Source of the DNA: an uncultured Trichococcus sp.
GTDB taxonomy: Bacteria > Bacillota > Bacilli > Lactobacillales > Aerococcaceae
Assembly (NCBI RefSeq): GCF_963667775.1
Contig: NZ_OY764015.1
Coordinates: 2,091,001 to 2,155,000 of the forward strand
DNA length: 64,000 nucleotides
Direction: 5' to 3'
Every line of letters begins with the position of its first letter. Within the stretch, counting starts at the first letter, position 1. Made by a program: the position numbers and the translations under genes. The notes under the pieces were generated by a model. That model searched no databases. It was not told where the DNA came from and was given only the letters and a program-made list of their open reading frames with translations. Below are positions 1 through 9,181 of the stretch, in pieces.

Positions 1-776
1 ACATCCGGCGTTTCCATGTATCCGGCCATTTGCTCCGTGAATTGCTTACGGATTTTTTCCAAAAGGTGGTCTTGATTCATCACGCCCCCGCCTAACACAA
101 TCCGATCCGGCGCCAGGATAAGCGTGTAGCTCATCAGCGCTTGCGCAATATAATAGGCTTGGATATCCCAGACCGGATGGCTTAATGGCAACTCTTGCCC
201 TTTTATTCCCGTCCGCGCTTCCAAAGACGGACCGGCAGCCAGCCCTTCCAAACAATCTTCATGATACGGACAATTCCCTGCATAATTGTCTTCGGGATGG
301 CGTTTTATGTGCATATGCCCCATTTCCGGGTGAGAATTCCCTTGGAAAACCTCCCCATCAATGACTACACCGCCACCGATTCCGGTTCCGACAGTCAGAT
401 AGATGCAACTGGCTTTCCCTTTCGCAGCGCCTTGTTTCACTTCTCCATACGCCGCTGCGTTGACATCAGTCGTCCACGCAATCGGGATGGCATACCTTTC
501 TTTCAAGGCACCCAAAAAATTATAATGCGCCCAACCCTTTTTCGGGGTTGCCAGCACATAACCGTAATTTGGTTTTTTTGGATCAATCCCGATAGGCCCG
601 AATGAACCGACACCCATCGCCTTCATTTCGTACTGGTCAAAAAAAGCGAATATCCTGTCAAATGTTTCTTCAGGTGTCGTTGTTGGAATGCTCACTTTGC
701 TGATCATTTCCAGATCCCTATCCGCTATGGCACAAACAAACTTGGTTCCGCCGGCTTCAATCCCTCCGTAATACAT
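1..776 (-). CDS. ROK-family sugar kinase (fructokinase/mannokinase type), 3' end cut by window edge
   Basis: This is a cytoplasmic sugar kinase of the ROK family, most like ScrK/GmuE, which phosphorylate fructose or mannose at C6. The reading frame starts MYYGGIEAGGTKFVCAI (phosphate-binding GGTKF) and shows VGTGIGGG. It also has a zinc-type cluster with spaced His and Cys residues (GHMHIKRH, then C-x2-H-x2-C). About 258 residues are present; the family is about 290 long, so the C-terminal tail lies outside the window. The start is the ATG two bases after the GH38 stop codon, with GGAGAGG inside the end of the GH38 gene. It is the third gene of the GH125-GH38-kinase operon. Its likely job (inference) is mannose to mannose-6-phosphate, feeding ManA at 8149-9108. 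Fructose as the main substrate cannot be excluded. Confidence 0.9.
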   Translation of the reverse strand, partial: MYYGGIEAGGTKFVCAIADRDLEMISKVSIPTTTPEETFDRIFAFFDQYEMKAMGVGSFGPIGIDPKKPNYGYVLATPKKGWAHYNFLGALKERYAIPIAWTTDVNAAAYGEVKQGAAKGKASCIYLTVGTGIGGGVVIDGEVFQGNSHPEMGHMHIKRHPEDNYAGNCPYHEDCLEGLAAGPSLEARTGIKGQELPLSHPVWDIQAYYIAQALMSYTLILAPDRIVLGGGVMNQDHLLEKIRKQFTEQMAGYMETPD

Positions 777-778
777 AC

Positions 779-3460
779 TTATTCCTCTCCTTTGATCCCG
801 ATCGTACGAATTTCATACGGCTGCATGTGGCTGCTTACTTCTCCGATTTCTTCTTCCAGCAAATTCAGCAGAACAGAGTCGGCATGATCGTCTTTTTTGA
901 TGGTGAGTGCGCACTCTCTATCAGCCAAGTTATACCCTCTTAAGACCAACTGATTGTCTGAACCCCGACGTTTCAGCGCCGTCACGGCAAAAGTATCGCC
1001 ATCCACCGCAAGGTATTGTTTTTTGTCATCCAGTTTACCGGATTGAACGATGGTTTGCTTCGTTTGGAAAGGCACTTGCCACGCTTGTGCAGCTTTGTAC
1101 GTCTCATAGCGCGTTTCCGGCTCTCCATGCATTTCCAAGGCATAGCGGAAAACATGCTCCCCTTTGCACTGGGCTTCCGGCGTCGGGAAATAGCCCCAGT
1201 CACCGAGTTCGCCCACTGAACGAAGCAACGTTACGGCAATCGTATCGTCCACGATTTCATACTCATTCAAGCCGAAATTGGCTACCGTCACACCGAATTC
1301 TTCATTATGAACATTCACGAAAGCATGCTGATGTTGCGGATTAGTCGGATTTTTCCAATGGCTGGAGACGTGATTTGGTCGTTTGACCGCTTCATAAATA
1401 CTGTCCGCTTCATGCGAATCAGAATGGATTGTCGTAGGGAAAAGCACTCTCAAGCGGTGATCTTCCGCCTGATTATTGACGGTCGTTTCGAATTCCAGAT
1501 GCCTGGTGACATGATCCAACGAAATGATTGTCTCCAACACAAAGGGCACCCTTTCTTTTGATCGCTGCGCCTTGCGGTATCGGAAATCAACCACAGCTTC
1601 TTGTTCCTCTTTCAAACGTCCGTCTGCCGATTTCGGAATTTCCAGTGTTTGGGTCAAACGAACCTTCCCTGACACTGCAGAGTTTTCCAACACCTCTATG
1701 CGATGCGGAAAGCTTGTCGACAGAACAGCCGCATCGATTTCCGGTTGCTTAAAGATATACTCATTCCCGATATCGCCCACGTTCTCAAAAACGAGAAGAT
1801 TCTCTAACGTGTGGCCGGTTACTTTTGAAGTGACCGCTAAACTGCCATTGTCCGCAATGGTGGCTTTTAAATAGCTGTTTTCAAGCACTCTGCCGTCCGA
1901 GTGGATCAATTTTTCATTTTCGGCCTCATGCTCTCCGACTACCAAAGCAAAGCTTTCCCAAGAAAATGGCGCCATATCAGCAACTTGAAGTGTGATGGTC
2001 ACATAACGTTCCATGTAAGGTATCCGGAAACGATCTTTTGGCAAATCATAGTTGAACCGGACTTTTTCTTCACTGACGGTAGCCGAAAGGGGTTCTCCCT
2101 GAGCGTTTATGACCACGTAGTTCTCGGCTGCTTTTGCCTTTAAGGCATGAAAGAGTTCGCTCGGGATCCCTTCAGAAAACGTTTGTCTTTCCAACTCCAC
2201 TTCAACAGTAGCCAGGCCTGATTTTTTCATTCCTGTCGTATTGAATACCACAAACGGTTTACTGTCGACCGGAAAAACGGAAGTATCGATTTCCTCAGTC
2301 AGCGTCGAAAGTGCTTCCTCTGCAACAAATTTCCCTACTTCATTGGCTTTTTCAAAACGAGGAATCATTTCTCTGTGCACCTCGTCTACAGAACAACCAC
2401 AAATACTGTCATGCGGGTGGTTTTGCATATACGTTTTCCATGCATAGTCCAATTGATCGTGCGGGTATTCACCGGTTAATTCGTAGGCCATCGCAGCTAA
2501 AGGCTCAGCGATATTTTCCAATCGGCGCGCCACTCGCGTGTTCCACTGCTTCAAATAAACGCGGGCCGAGGACGTGTTCGCCAAAGTGAACCAACCATCC
2601 GTCTCTTGGCTCGTCAACTCACCGTGCACCGTGCCCAAATCTGCCGGCAACTCCTGTTGGACGGCTTCCAAATATTCCGTGAAATTGGAATGAACAAATT
2701 CGTACTCCGGGAACATTTCATTTGCGAGTCGGATGGCTTTGGTGATATCCTTTTGGACCGGCTGATGGTCTACCCCGTTCATCATCAAGTAATGGTTGGT
2801 CGCACCGAATTTTTCTACGTCCTCCAGCTTTTGCCCCCAGAACACTTTTGCTTCTTCGGGATCGGTAGGAATTTCGTTCCCGTTGCTGTACCAGTTCGCG
2901 AACAACAGGCCAAAAATCTCGCTGCCGTCCGGCCCTTTCCAGAACATTTCCGAGTATTGCGACGTATAATTGTCAGCTTCCAACACTTCGTTGTCAAAGC
3001 CGATCGGTTTCACACCGCGGCCGAACGCTGCACTCTCCAAATTCGCCTGCAGCATCATCTGCGGGGTCTGTCCCATATTGCCGAATGTATCCGGGAAGTA
3101 GCCCAGCATTACCGGCTTGCCCCATTTTTTGCTTTCCTCCATGCCGATCAGCATGTTTCGCACATTGGACTCTGAACTTACCAAGAACGCATCCTGCAAA
3201 ATGTAGAATGGCCCGATCTGCAGTTTACCTTGCTGTATCGCTTTTATCAGCGCCTCACGTTTCTCCGGGCGCACTTCCAGATAGTCGTCTAAAATAATCG
3301 TCTGACCGTCCAGATGGAAGCTATTGAAATCCGGATCGGTTTCGCACAGCTCCAACAGATCATCCATCAGTTCCACCAAGCGCATATGGTGTTGTTCATA
3401 GGCCATGTACCATTCACGGTCCCAATGGCTGTGGGAAATGATATATACTTTCTTTTTCAT
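779..3460 (-). CDS. GH38 alpha-mannosidase
   Basis: This 893-residue retaining alpha-mannosidase has no signal peptide and so acts in the cytoplasm. The N-terminal motif HSHWDREW supplies zinc ligands (His12, Asp14). YFPDTFG contains Asp124, the expected nucleophile and zinc ligand. NHPHDSICG has His350, the fourth zinc ligand position. The middle and C-terminal beta domains follow, and the length is normal for the bacterial MngB-like group. In the pneumococcal N-glycan locus a GH38 enzyme sits beside GH125, GH92 and a ROK kinase, as here. The role in cleaving alpha-1,3-linked (and possibly alpha-1,6) mannose from imported high-mannose glycans is therefore inferred by family and context. It lies 16 bases after GH125 in one operon. 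Confidence 0.96.
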   Translation of the reverse strand: MKKKVYIISHSHWDREWYMAYEQHHMRLVELMDDLLELCETDPDFNSFHLDGQTIILDDYLEVRPEKREALIKAIQQGKLQIGPFYILQDAFLVSSESNVRNMLIGMEESKKWGKPVMLGYFPDTFGNMGQTPQMMLQANLESAAFGRGVKPIGFDNEVLEADNYTSQYSEMFWKGPDGSEIFGLLFANWYSNGNEIPTDPEEAKVFWGQKLEDVEKFGATNHYLMMNGVDHQPVQKDITKAIRLANEMFPEYEFVHSNFTEYLEAVQQELPADLGTVHGELTSQETDGWFTLANTSSARVYLKQWNTRVARRLENIAEPLAAMAYELTGEYPHDQLDYAWKTYMQNHPHDSICGCSVDEVHREMIPRFEKANEVGKFVAEEALSTLTEEIDTSVFPVDSKPFVVFNTTGMKKSGLATVEVELERQTFSEGIPSELFHALKAKAAENYVVINAQGEPLSATVSEEKVRFNYDLPKDRFRIPYMERYVTITLQVADMAPFSWESFALVVGEHEAENEKLIHSDGRVLENSYLKATIADNGSLAVTSKVTGHTLENLLVFENVGDIGNEYIFKQPEIDAAVLSTSFPHRIEVLENSAVSGKVRLTQTLEIPKSADGRLKEEQEAVVDFRYRKAQRSKERVPFVLETIISLDHVTRHLEFETTVNNQAEDHRLRVLFPTTIHSDSHEADSIYEAVKRPNHVSSHWKNPTNPQHQHAFVNVHNEEFGVTVANFGLNEYEIVDDTIAVTLLRSVGELGDWGYFPTPEAQCKGEHVFRYALEMHGEPETRYETYKAAQAWQVPFQTKQTIVQSGKLDDKKQYLAVDGDTFAVTALKRRGSDNQLVLRGYNLADRECALTIKKDDHADSVLLNLLEEEIGEVSSHMQPYEIRTIGIKGEE

Positions 3461-3476
3461 CTTTCGTACCTACTCT

Positions 3477-4775
3477 CTATTTTTTGATACGGATATCGAA
3501 ATAATCCATCACTAATTCACAAAACATCATATTCGCCCAAGAGAACCATTCGCGTGTGTAGTTGTCCGGGTTGTCGACATCAAACCCTTCATGCATCAAG
3601 TTCGTTCCGGCATCGGTTGCCACCAATTGATTTAAGATGCGCTCTTTTTCAGCTTTATCCTCCGTCGTCATCCCTTCCATCGCCATCGCAATCGGCCACA
3701 CATAATTTTCCGGCGTATGGGAAGAGCCGATGCCTTTTGCGAATGCACCTTCATAAAAGTAAGGATTCTCTTTACTCAATAACGTTCTGCGCGTCCGTAA
3801 ATAGCGTTCATCGTGCATCGTTCCATAACCAAGATACGGAGCGGCAATCAAGTTCGGCACATTGCTGTCATCCATCAGCGTAGCATTGCCTTTTCCGTCC
3901 ACTTCGTATGCATATACTTCTTCGCCCGCTTGATTGTTTGTGCATCCGTACTGTTCAATTCCGGCTTGAATTTCTGCTTGCAAGCGCAAAGCGCGTTGCA
4001 CAACTTGCTCATCATCCAATACTAGGCTGAAGATTTCTGCCAAATACCCTAAGACCACAACGGCAAACATGTTCGACGGAACCAAATAACCGTACTTGCA
4101 CGCATCATCACTAGGACGGAAGCCAGACCAAGTCATGCCTGTCGGCACTACTTCTGCCCCGCGGCCCGCGTTGATCAGTGTATCTTCTTTCCGATCCGTA
4201 TCCCGGACGAAGGTATACGGAGACTGCGCGTGATCCTGTTCAATGGTAAACAGATCCAGGATTTTGTGGACGCCTTGGACAAAGTCTTCGTTGAATTGGT
4301 CGGTACGCCCTGTATTTTTGTACAATAAATAGGCCAATTGCACGGGGTAACACAAGGAATCGATCTCGTACTTCCGTTCCCAGATCCAGTCGTTCATTTC
4401 TGTATGGTCGCTTTGATGGCCTGCACCATTTGCAGATTCATTAAAGGCATTCGCATAAGGATCGATATTGATATAGAAGAATTGCTTCTTCACCAGTCCA
4501 GAAATCATATCCGCCAACTCTTCATCTGTTTTTGCGGTCACCAGATACGGACGAACTTGCGCCGTCGAATCCCGCAGCCACATCGCTGGAATATCTCCAG
4601 TCAAAAGGAAAGTCGTTCCGTCTTCATGGCGTTTCACTGTCGTCAATAACGTGTTGGCGAATGCGGCATTGAAATTGTCCGCCCATTTCTTGTGCTCTTC
4701 TCCACACTTTTCGGTAATCTCTGTCATAAATTCCTTAACTGAATTTGGTATATCTTTATAAACCATTTTAGCCAC
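3477..4775 (-). CDS. GH125 exo-alpha-1,6-mannosidase
   Basis: This 432-residue enzyme belongs to the GH125 (formerly DUF1237) family of inverting, metal-independent exo-alpha-1,6-mannosidases. Visible family motifs include GDIPAMWLRDSTAQ near residue 60, and GHQSDHTEMNDWIWERKYEIDSL around residues 115-140, which carries conserved acidic residues. There is no signal peptide. The frame opens with GTG (MAKMVYK) preceded by GGAG; an ATG three codons later (4766) with GGGAG eight bases upstream is equally acceptable. It is the first gene of the leftward mannosidase operon. The promoter and two TGATATATC operators lie in the 144-base divergent region shared with the GntR gene. It would remove the alpha-1,6 mannose branch left by the GH92 and GH38 enzymes. 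Confidence 0.95.
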   Translation of the reverse strand: MAKMVYKDIPNSVKEFMTEITEKCGEEHKKWADNFNAAFANTLLTTVKRHEDGTTFLLTGDIPAMWLRDSTAQVRPYLVTAKTDEELADMISGLVKKQFFYINIDPYANAFNESANGAGHQSDHTEMNDWIWERKYEIDSLCYPVQLAYLLYKNTGRTDQFNEDFVQGVHKILDLFTIEQDHAQSPYTFVRDTDRKEDTLINAGRGAEVVPTGMTWSGFRPSDDACKYGYLVPSNMFAVVVLGYLAEIFSLVLDDEQVVQRALRLQAEIQAGIEQYGCTNNQAGEEVYAYEVDGKGNATLMDDSNVPNLIAAPYLGYGTMHDERYLRTRRTLLSKENPYFYEGAFAKGIGSSHTPENYVWPIAMAMEGMTTEDKAEKERILNQLVATDAGTNLMHEGFDVDNPDNYTREWFSWANMMFCELVMDYFDIRIKK

Positions 4776-4787
4776 TCCCGCTCCATT

Positions 4788-4902
4788 TGATATATCTTAC
4801 AAATGCATTATACGGGTTGAAATTGATTTTGTCTACGTTTTCACTAAAATAATGATATATCTTTTTGCGTTTATGTGGTAATATGTATGTATGTGATATA
4901 TC
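4788..4902. promoter_or_regulatory. Three TGATATATC operator repeats between GH125 and the GntR gene
   Basis: The palindromic octamer GATATATC, each time preceded by T, occurs at 4789-4796, 4854-4861 and 4895-4902. The three copies span the whole divergent promoter region. The first lies just downstream of the leftward -10 box. The second lies upstream of both promoters. The third lies between the rightward -10 region and the GntR ribosome binding site. GntR-family dimers bind short palindromes next to their own gene, so these are the obvious operator candidates (inference). Confidence 0.7.
4807..4835 (-). promoter_or_regulatory. Promoter of the GH125-GH38-kinase operon
   Basis: Read on the minus strand there is a TAGACA -35 box (4830-4835), a 17-base spacer and a perfect TATAAT -10 box (4807-4812). 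Transcription would start near 4800, directly at the TGATATATC copy at 4789-4796. That arrangement suits repression by blocking. Confidence 0.75.
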
Positions 4903-4919
4903 AATACGGAGGTGAACCC

Positions 4920-5960
4920 ATGGATCAGCCGCTCTACAAAAAAATCTATCTCGATCTGGAGAGAGACATTGCATTAGGAAAGTACCTTCCCGGTAGTCAG
5001 TTGCCTACCGAAAAAGAGCTTTCCGACTTCTATCAGGTCAGTCGCATTACCTCGAAAAGAGCCTTGGCTGAGCTCGAGCAGTCAGGTTTTATTTATCGCA
5101 CTCGTGGAAAAGGCAGTTTTGTGGCCAACAAGCAAGACAAAGCCCCTAAGAAAGCCAATCGGATCCTGTTTTTGCTGCCTTTTTTGAATGACCTATCGGT
5201 TGGTAACTTTACGGAGGGACTATCCCCTATCATGCAGGACAACCAAATCGATATCATGATGACGACATTGGATTACTTGCATCAAAAAAATGCTGATGAA
5301 ATCATCGAAGAATTTGACGGGCTCATTTACTACGCTCAAAACACTGACAGTTTCCTCGACCTTTTTGCCGAACTATCATTAAAGGGTTTCCCAGTCATTC
5401 TATTGGACAAGAAAATCTACGACCTGCCTTTTCCCGTCGTCATCTCAGATAATATCGGCGGTGGTTATGCAGCGACTAAGTTTTTGATTCATCAAGGACA
5501 TGAACGGATCGCGTACCTGTTTGGTGAAGAAATCCATCCCCAGTCCGTGCGGCAACGCTATTTGGGATATATCCAAGCCATAAAGGAAGCGAAGTTTTCT
5601 TTTCATACGCCGATCGATGAAAAAAGAGCCAACAATCAGTCCTTGCTTGAGTACGTAAAAGATCAGCACATTACAGCTCTGGTCTGCGAAAATGATATAA
5701 CAGCCATCATGTCCATGAAGCTGTTAAAAGAAGCCGGATACGCCATCCCCGAAGATATTTCCGTGATCGGGTTTGATGATATTCAGGCAGCTAGCTTAGT
5801 CGATCCGCCTTTGACCACTATCGCTCAAAATTTCAAAAAGTTAGGACAAATCGCTGGAGGGCATTTGATTCAGTGGATCGAAAAAAATGAACGTCCCTCA
5901 GATGTACAGATTCCCGTCAATTTAATCGAACGACACTCAACGAAGGAGATTTCTAAATGA
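4920..5960 (+). CDS. GntR-family repressor with LacI-type sugar-binding domain
   Basis: This 346-residue regulator has an N-terminal winged helix of the GntR type (residues 1-70: LYKKIYLDLERDI, LPTEKELSDFYQVS, then GFIYRTRGKGSF). A periplasmic-binding-protein-like effector domain follows (residues 80-340, with VIGFDDIQAASLVDPPLTTI typical of LacI/AraR effector domains). An upstream ATG adds 15 residues, but the ATG at 4920 follows GGAGGTGAACCC and gives a normal N-terminus. The stop overlaps the GH92 start by four bases (ATGA), so it is co-transcribed with and translationally coupled to the alpha-mannosidase. It probably controls both arms of the mannosidase locus through the TGATATATC sites. 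The inducer is likely mannose or a manno-oligosaccharide (inference). Confidence 0.93.
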   Translation: MDQPLYKKIYLDLERDIALGKYLPGSQLPTEKELSDFYQVSRITSKRALAELEQSGFIYRTRGKGSFVANKQDKAPKKANRILFLLPFLNDLSVGNFTEGLSPIMQDNQIDIMMTTLDYLHQKNADEIIEEFDGLIYYAQNTDSFLDLFAELSLKGFPVILLDKKIYDLPFPVVISDNIGGGYAATKFLIHQGHERIAYLFGEEIHPQSVRQRYLGYIQAIKEAKFSFHTPIDEKRANNQSLLEYVKDQHITALVCENDITAIMSMKLLKEAGYAIPEDISVIGFDDIQAASLVDPPLTTIAQNFKKLGQIAGGHLIQWIEKNERPSDVQIPVNLIERHSTKEISK

Positions 5961-8101
5961 ATATTCAGCAACTCGATACACGTCACGGCACTGCTAATCA
6001 GTCCAGTTTTTCGCATGGAAATTGTCTGCCCTATACCGGCGTCCCTTTTGGCATGAATTATTTCGCGGTCCAAACGACCGATCAAAAAGGCAGCTGGTGG
6101 TTCCACCCGGAAGACCGGACATTCCAAGGCTATCGTTTGACCCATCAGCCAAGCCCTTGGATGGGCGACTTCAGCCATCTTTTGATGACGCCAGTCAGTG
6201 GCCAGCTGCCTAAAACCAGTCTGTTCGACATCCAAAGTTCCTATCGCCCTGAGGAGAGCACTTTCTCTCCTGCGGAACTCCAAATCGAACAACTCCGTTA
6301 CCAAATCAAATCAACCCTGACTCCAAGTATGTATGGTGGCGTCCTCTCCGTTAACTATGCACAAGAACAGAACGGATTGGTGTTGACTTTGCCTGGGCGC
6401 TATCAAGTGAAACAATTGGCTGACGACCGCATCGCCTGTCAGATCATCAATTTCGCAGGCAGCGAAGATCCCGATTTCACCTTCCATTTGGTATTGCATT
6501 TCGAAAAACCTTTGACTGCTGCCGTTTCGGAAGAAATCGGCGAAAACGGCTCCCTGCTTCTCCCGTTCGGCAACCTATCGGAGCAGACGATCCGCTTCGG
6601 CACTTCCTTCATCAGCGAAAAGCAAGCCGCCCTCAATTTGGAGCGGGAGCAACATCTGTCCCCTCGCGATTACTTGTCCCAGAGCGTTTCCCAGTGGCAG
6701 ACGTACATGGATCGTGTTCAAGTGGAACATACCGATTACGAACATACCAAAACCTTTTACCATAACTTGTTCCGGATGTTCCTTTTCCCGCAAACTTTCT
6801 ACGAAGTGAATGAGTTTGGCGAAAACATCCATTATGATACTTTTTCCAAAAAAGTAAGACCTGGTGTACTCTTCACCAATAACGGCTTCTGGGATACATA
6901 CAAAACAGTGTATCCGTTCTATTCGTTGATCGCGCAAGATAAATACGAAGAGATGCTGGAAGGCTTCTTGAACAGTTACGCTGAAACAGGCTTCTTGCCA
7001 AAATGGCTTTCGCCTGACGAGCGGGGCTTGATGCCGGGTACTTTGATCGATGCGGTGATTGCTGATGCAGCGGTCAAAGGGATTCGCCCGGACTTGATGG
7101 AGCGTTTCTTGGAAGCGATGAAAAAGGCCGCCACCGTCCAAAGCGAGAACCGGAACTACGGCCGCCAAGGAACGACTGATTATCTGAAATACGGCTATGT
7201 CCCTAGCGATTACCATGAATCGGTCAATCATACCTTGGATTATGCCTACAGCGATTTCTGCATCAGCCAAGTAGCGCAGTCGGTCGGTGCTGAGGAAGAC
7301 CAAACCTACTATCAAAAACAGGCATTGAACTACAAAAATATTTTTGATGAAGAAACCGGCTTTATGCGTGCCAAAGACAAAAATGGTCAATTCCGGGAAA
7401 ATTTCTTGGATATCCGCTGGGGCCGTGACTATGCGGAAGGGAGCGCTTGGCAGAGCAGTTTTGCAGTCTACCAGGATTTCCTTGGCCTGATTGCCTGCTA
7501 TGGTTCCAAAAAACGTTTTGAAGAAACATTGGTTCGATTATGCAACCAAAAACCTCGTTTCAATGTAGAGGGCTACGGTTTTGAGATTCATGAAATGAGT
7601 GAGATGGCTGCCTTGGAATTTGGCCAATTGGCGATTTCAAATCAACCTAGCTTCCATTATCCGCTCCTGTTCAGCTATATCGGGAAACCTTGGATGGCTC
7701 AACCTCTGCTGAAGCAATTGATGACCCAAACTTTCAATGCTTCACCTAATGGGTATCCCGGGGACGAAGATAACGGAAGCATGGCGGGATGGTATGTGTT
7801 CAATAGCTTAGGCTTTTATCCGGTGACACCTGGCTCTGGAGAATATGTGATCGGGATGCCGCTGGTCAAGAGAGCTGTATTGAAACTATCCAACGGCAAC
7901 GAACTGACCATCCAAGCCGGCCCGAATCTTCCCCAGCATCAATTTGTCCATGCACTGAAGCGCAATGAAGCAGCCCACCAACAGCTGTTCTTCAAACATG
8001 AAGATTTGATGGATGGCGGTACGATCGACTTCCAGTTAGGCATTGTGCCGAACATGCAAGAGGTATCAGCTGCTGACTTGCCTTATTCATTGTCGAAATA
8101 A
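5957..8101 (+). CDS. GH92 alpha-1,2-mannosidase
   Basis: This 714-residue member of GH92 removes alpha-1,2 (sometimes 1,3 or 1,4) mannose in a calcium-dependent inverting reaction. Near the N-terminus is the family start pattern HGTANQSSFSHGNCLPYTGVPFGM. At residues 597-621 is the strongly conserved block ending in GSMAGWYVFNSLGFYPVTPG, and SEMAALEFG lies shortly before it. No signal peptide is present, so it works on imported glycan. Bacteroides GH92 enzymes are usually secreted, whereas the pneumococcal one is intracellular. It overlaps the GntR gene by four bases with AAGGAGAT upstream and is followed 47 bases later by manA. Confidence 0.95.
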   Translation: MNIQQLDTRHGTANQSSFSHGNCLPYTGVPFGMNYFAVQTTDQKGSWWFHPEDRTFQGYRLTHQPSPWMGDFSHLLMTPVSGQLPKTSLFDIQSSYRPEESTFSPAELQIEQLRYQIKSTLTPSMYGGVLSVNYAQEQNGLVLTLPGRYQVKQLADDRIACQIINFAGSEDPDFTFHLVLHFEKPLTAAVSEEIGENGSLLLPFGNLSEQTIRFGTSFISEKQAALNLEREQHLSPRDYLSQSVSQWQTYMDRVQVEHTDYEHTKTFYHNLFRMFLFPQTFYEVNEFGENIHYDTFSKKVRPGVLFTNNGFWDTYKTVYPFYSLIAQDKYEEMLEGFLNSYAETGFLPKWLSPDERGLMPGTLIDAVIADAAVKGIRPDLMERFLEAMKKAATVQSENRNYGRQGTTDYLKYGYVPSDYHESVNHTLDYAYSDFCISQVAQSVGAEEDQTYYQKQALNYKNIFDEETGFMRAKDKNGQFRENFLDIRWGRDYAEGSAWQSSFAVYQDFLGLIACYGSKKRFEETLVRLCNQKPRFNVEGYGFEIHEMSEMAALEFGQLAISNQPSFHYPLLFSYIGKPWMAQPLLKQLMTQTFNASPNGYPGDEDNGSMAGWYVFNSLGFYPVTPGSGEYVIGMPLVKRAVLKLSNGNELTIQAGPNLPQHQFVHALKRNEAAHQQLFFKHEDLMDGGTIDFQLGIVPNMQEVSAADLPYSLSK

Positions 8102-8148
8102 AGGCAAACCGTTAAGATCATTTACTACTCACACCGAGGAGGAAAAAC

Positions 8149-9108
8149 ATGCAAGAGCCATTGTTCATCCAACCTGTCCTGCAAGAAAAAATCTGGGGCG
8201 GCACCAAGCTGCGCGACATCTACGGATACGACATCCCCAGCGACCGTACCGGGGAATGCTGGGCCATCAGCGCCCATCCCGACGGCACCGGCGCGGTGGA
8301 AAACGGCACCTACGCCGGCACCCGACTGGATGTCCTTTATGCGGAGCATCCGGAGCTGTTCGAAAATCCGACTTCGCCCGTCTTCCCGTTGCTGACCAAA
8401 ATCATCGATGCCGCCGAAGCCCTGTCCGTCCAAGTGCATCCGGATGATGCCTATGGACTGAAACATGAAGGCGAGCTCGGGAAAACCGAATGCTGGTACA
8501 TCATCGATGCCGATGACGATGCCGAAATCATCTACGGACACAATGCCCAAACAAAAGAACAGTTCTCCGAAATGGTCTCCGCAGGCGACTGGGAGGGGCT
8601 GTTGCGCCACGTCAAAGTGAAGAAAGGCGACTTCTTCTTCGTTCCGAGCGGCACCATCCATGCCATCGGCGGCGGCATCACGATTCTGGAGACGCAACAG
8701 AGCAGCAACACGACGTACCGCGTCTACGACTTCGACCGCAAGGATGATCAAGGCAACACGCGCGACCTGCACATCCAGCAATCGATCGCTGTGTCGATGA
8801 TCCCGCACAAGGATCCTGCGGACCATTTCGAAACAACTGCAGTCGACGGCAATACCATCACTACTTTCATCGAAAGCGACTATTTCACTGTCTACAAGTG
8901 GGACATCGTTTCGGAAATGGCCTTCCAGAAGACGGCTCCCTACACCTTGGGAAGCGTCATCGAAGGCAGCGGCAGCCTGACTGTCGACGGAAAAGCCTAT
9001 CCGTTGCACAAGGGCGACCATTTTATCCTGCCTGCGACCGTTTCAGCCTGGACACTTTCCGGCAACATGGAACTGATCGCCTCGAATCCAGGACCAAAAA
9101 ACAGCTAA
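8149..9108 (+). CDS. manA: Class I mannose-6-phosphate isomerase
   Basis: This 319-residue zinc enzyme interconverts mannose-6-phosphate and fructose-6-phosphate. The zinc ligands are visible: VQVHPDD (His97), GKTECWY (Glu114) and SGTIHAIGGG (His171). The length is that of the short Firmicutes ManA/Pmi group. A GAGGAGG site precedes the ATG. It is the last gene of the GntR-GH92-manA operon and closes the mannose pathway: the mannosidases release mannose, a ROK kinase phosphorylates it, and ManA passes it to glycolysis. A strong bidirectional terminator follows. Confidence 0.96.
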   Translation: MQEPLFIQPVLQEKIWGGTKLRDIYGYDIPSDRTGECWAISAHPDGTGAVENGTYAGTRLDVLYAEHPELFENPTSPVFPLLTKIIDAAEALSVQVHPDDAYGLKHEGELGKTECWYIIDADDDAEIIYGHNAQTKEQFSEMVSAGDWEGLLRHVKVKKGDFFFVPSGTIHAIGGGITILETQQSSNTTYRVYDFDRKDDQGNTRDLHIQQSIAVSMIPHKDPADHFETTAVDGNTITTFIESDYFTVYKWDIVSEMAFQKTAPYTLGSVIEGSGSLTVDGKAYPLHKGDHFILPATVSAWTLSGNMELIASNPGPKNS

Positions 9109-9147
9109 AAAAAAAGAGATTGGGATCCGCTCCCAATCTCTTTTTTC
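9108..9147. terminator. Bidirectional terminator between manA and the convergent ROK gene
   Basis: AGAGATTGGGA (9115-9125) pairs with TCCCAATCTCT (9131-9141) around a 5-base loop. An A-run lies before it and a T-run after it, so it can stop transcription from both sides. Confidence 0.9.
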
Positions 9148-9181
9148 GTTTGAACAGGGTGTTCTTACCCGCTGTCTTTTT

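Noticed and set aside
8125-9021. Minus-strand open frame of 298 codons opposite manA
   Set aside because: manA has its zinc ligands and ribosome site. The opposite frame is a composition artefact of the GC-rich gene.
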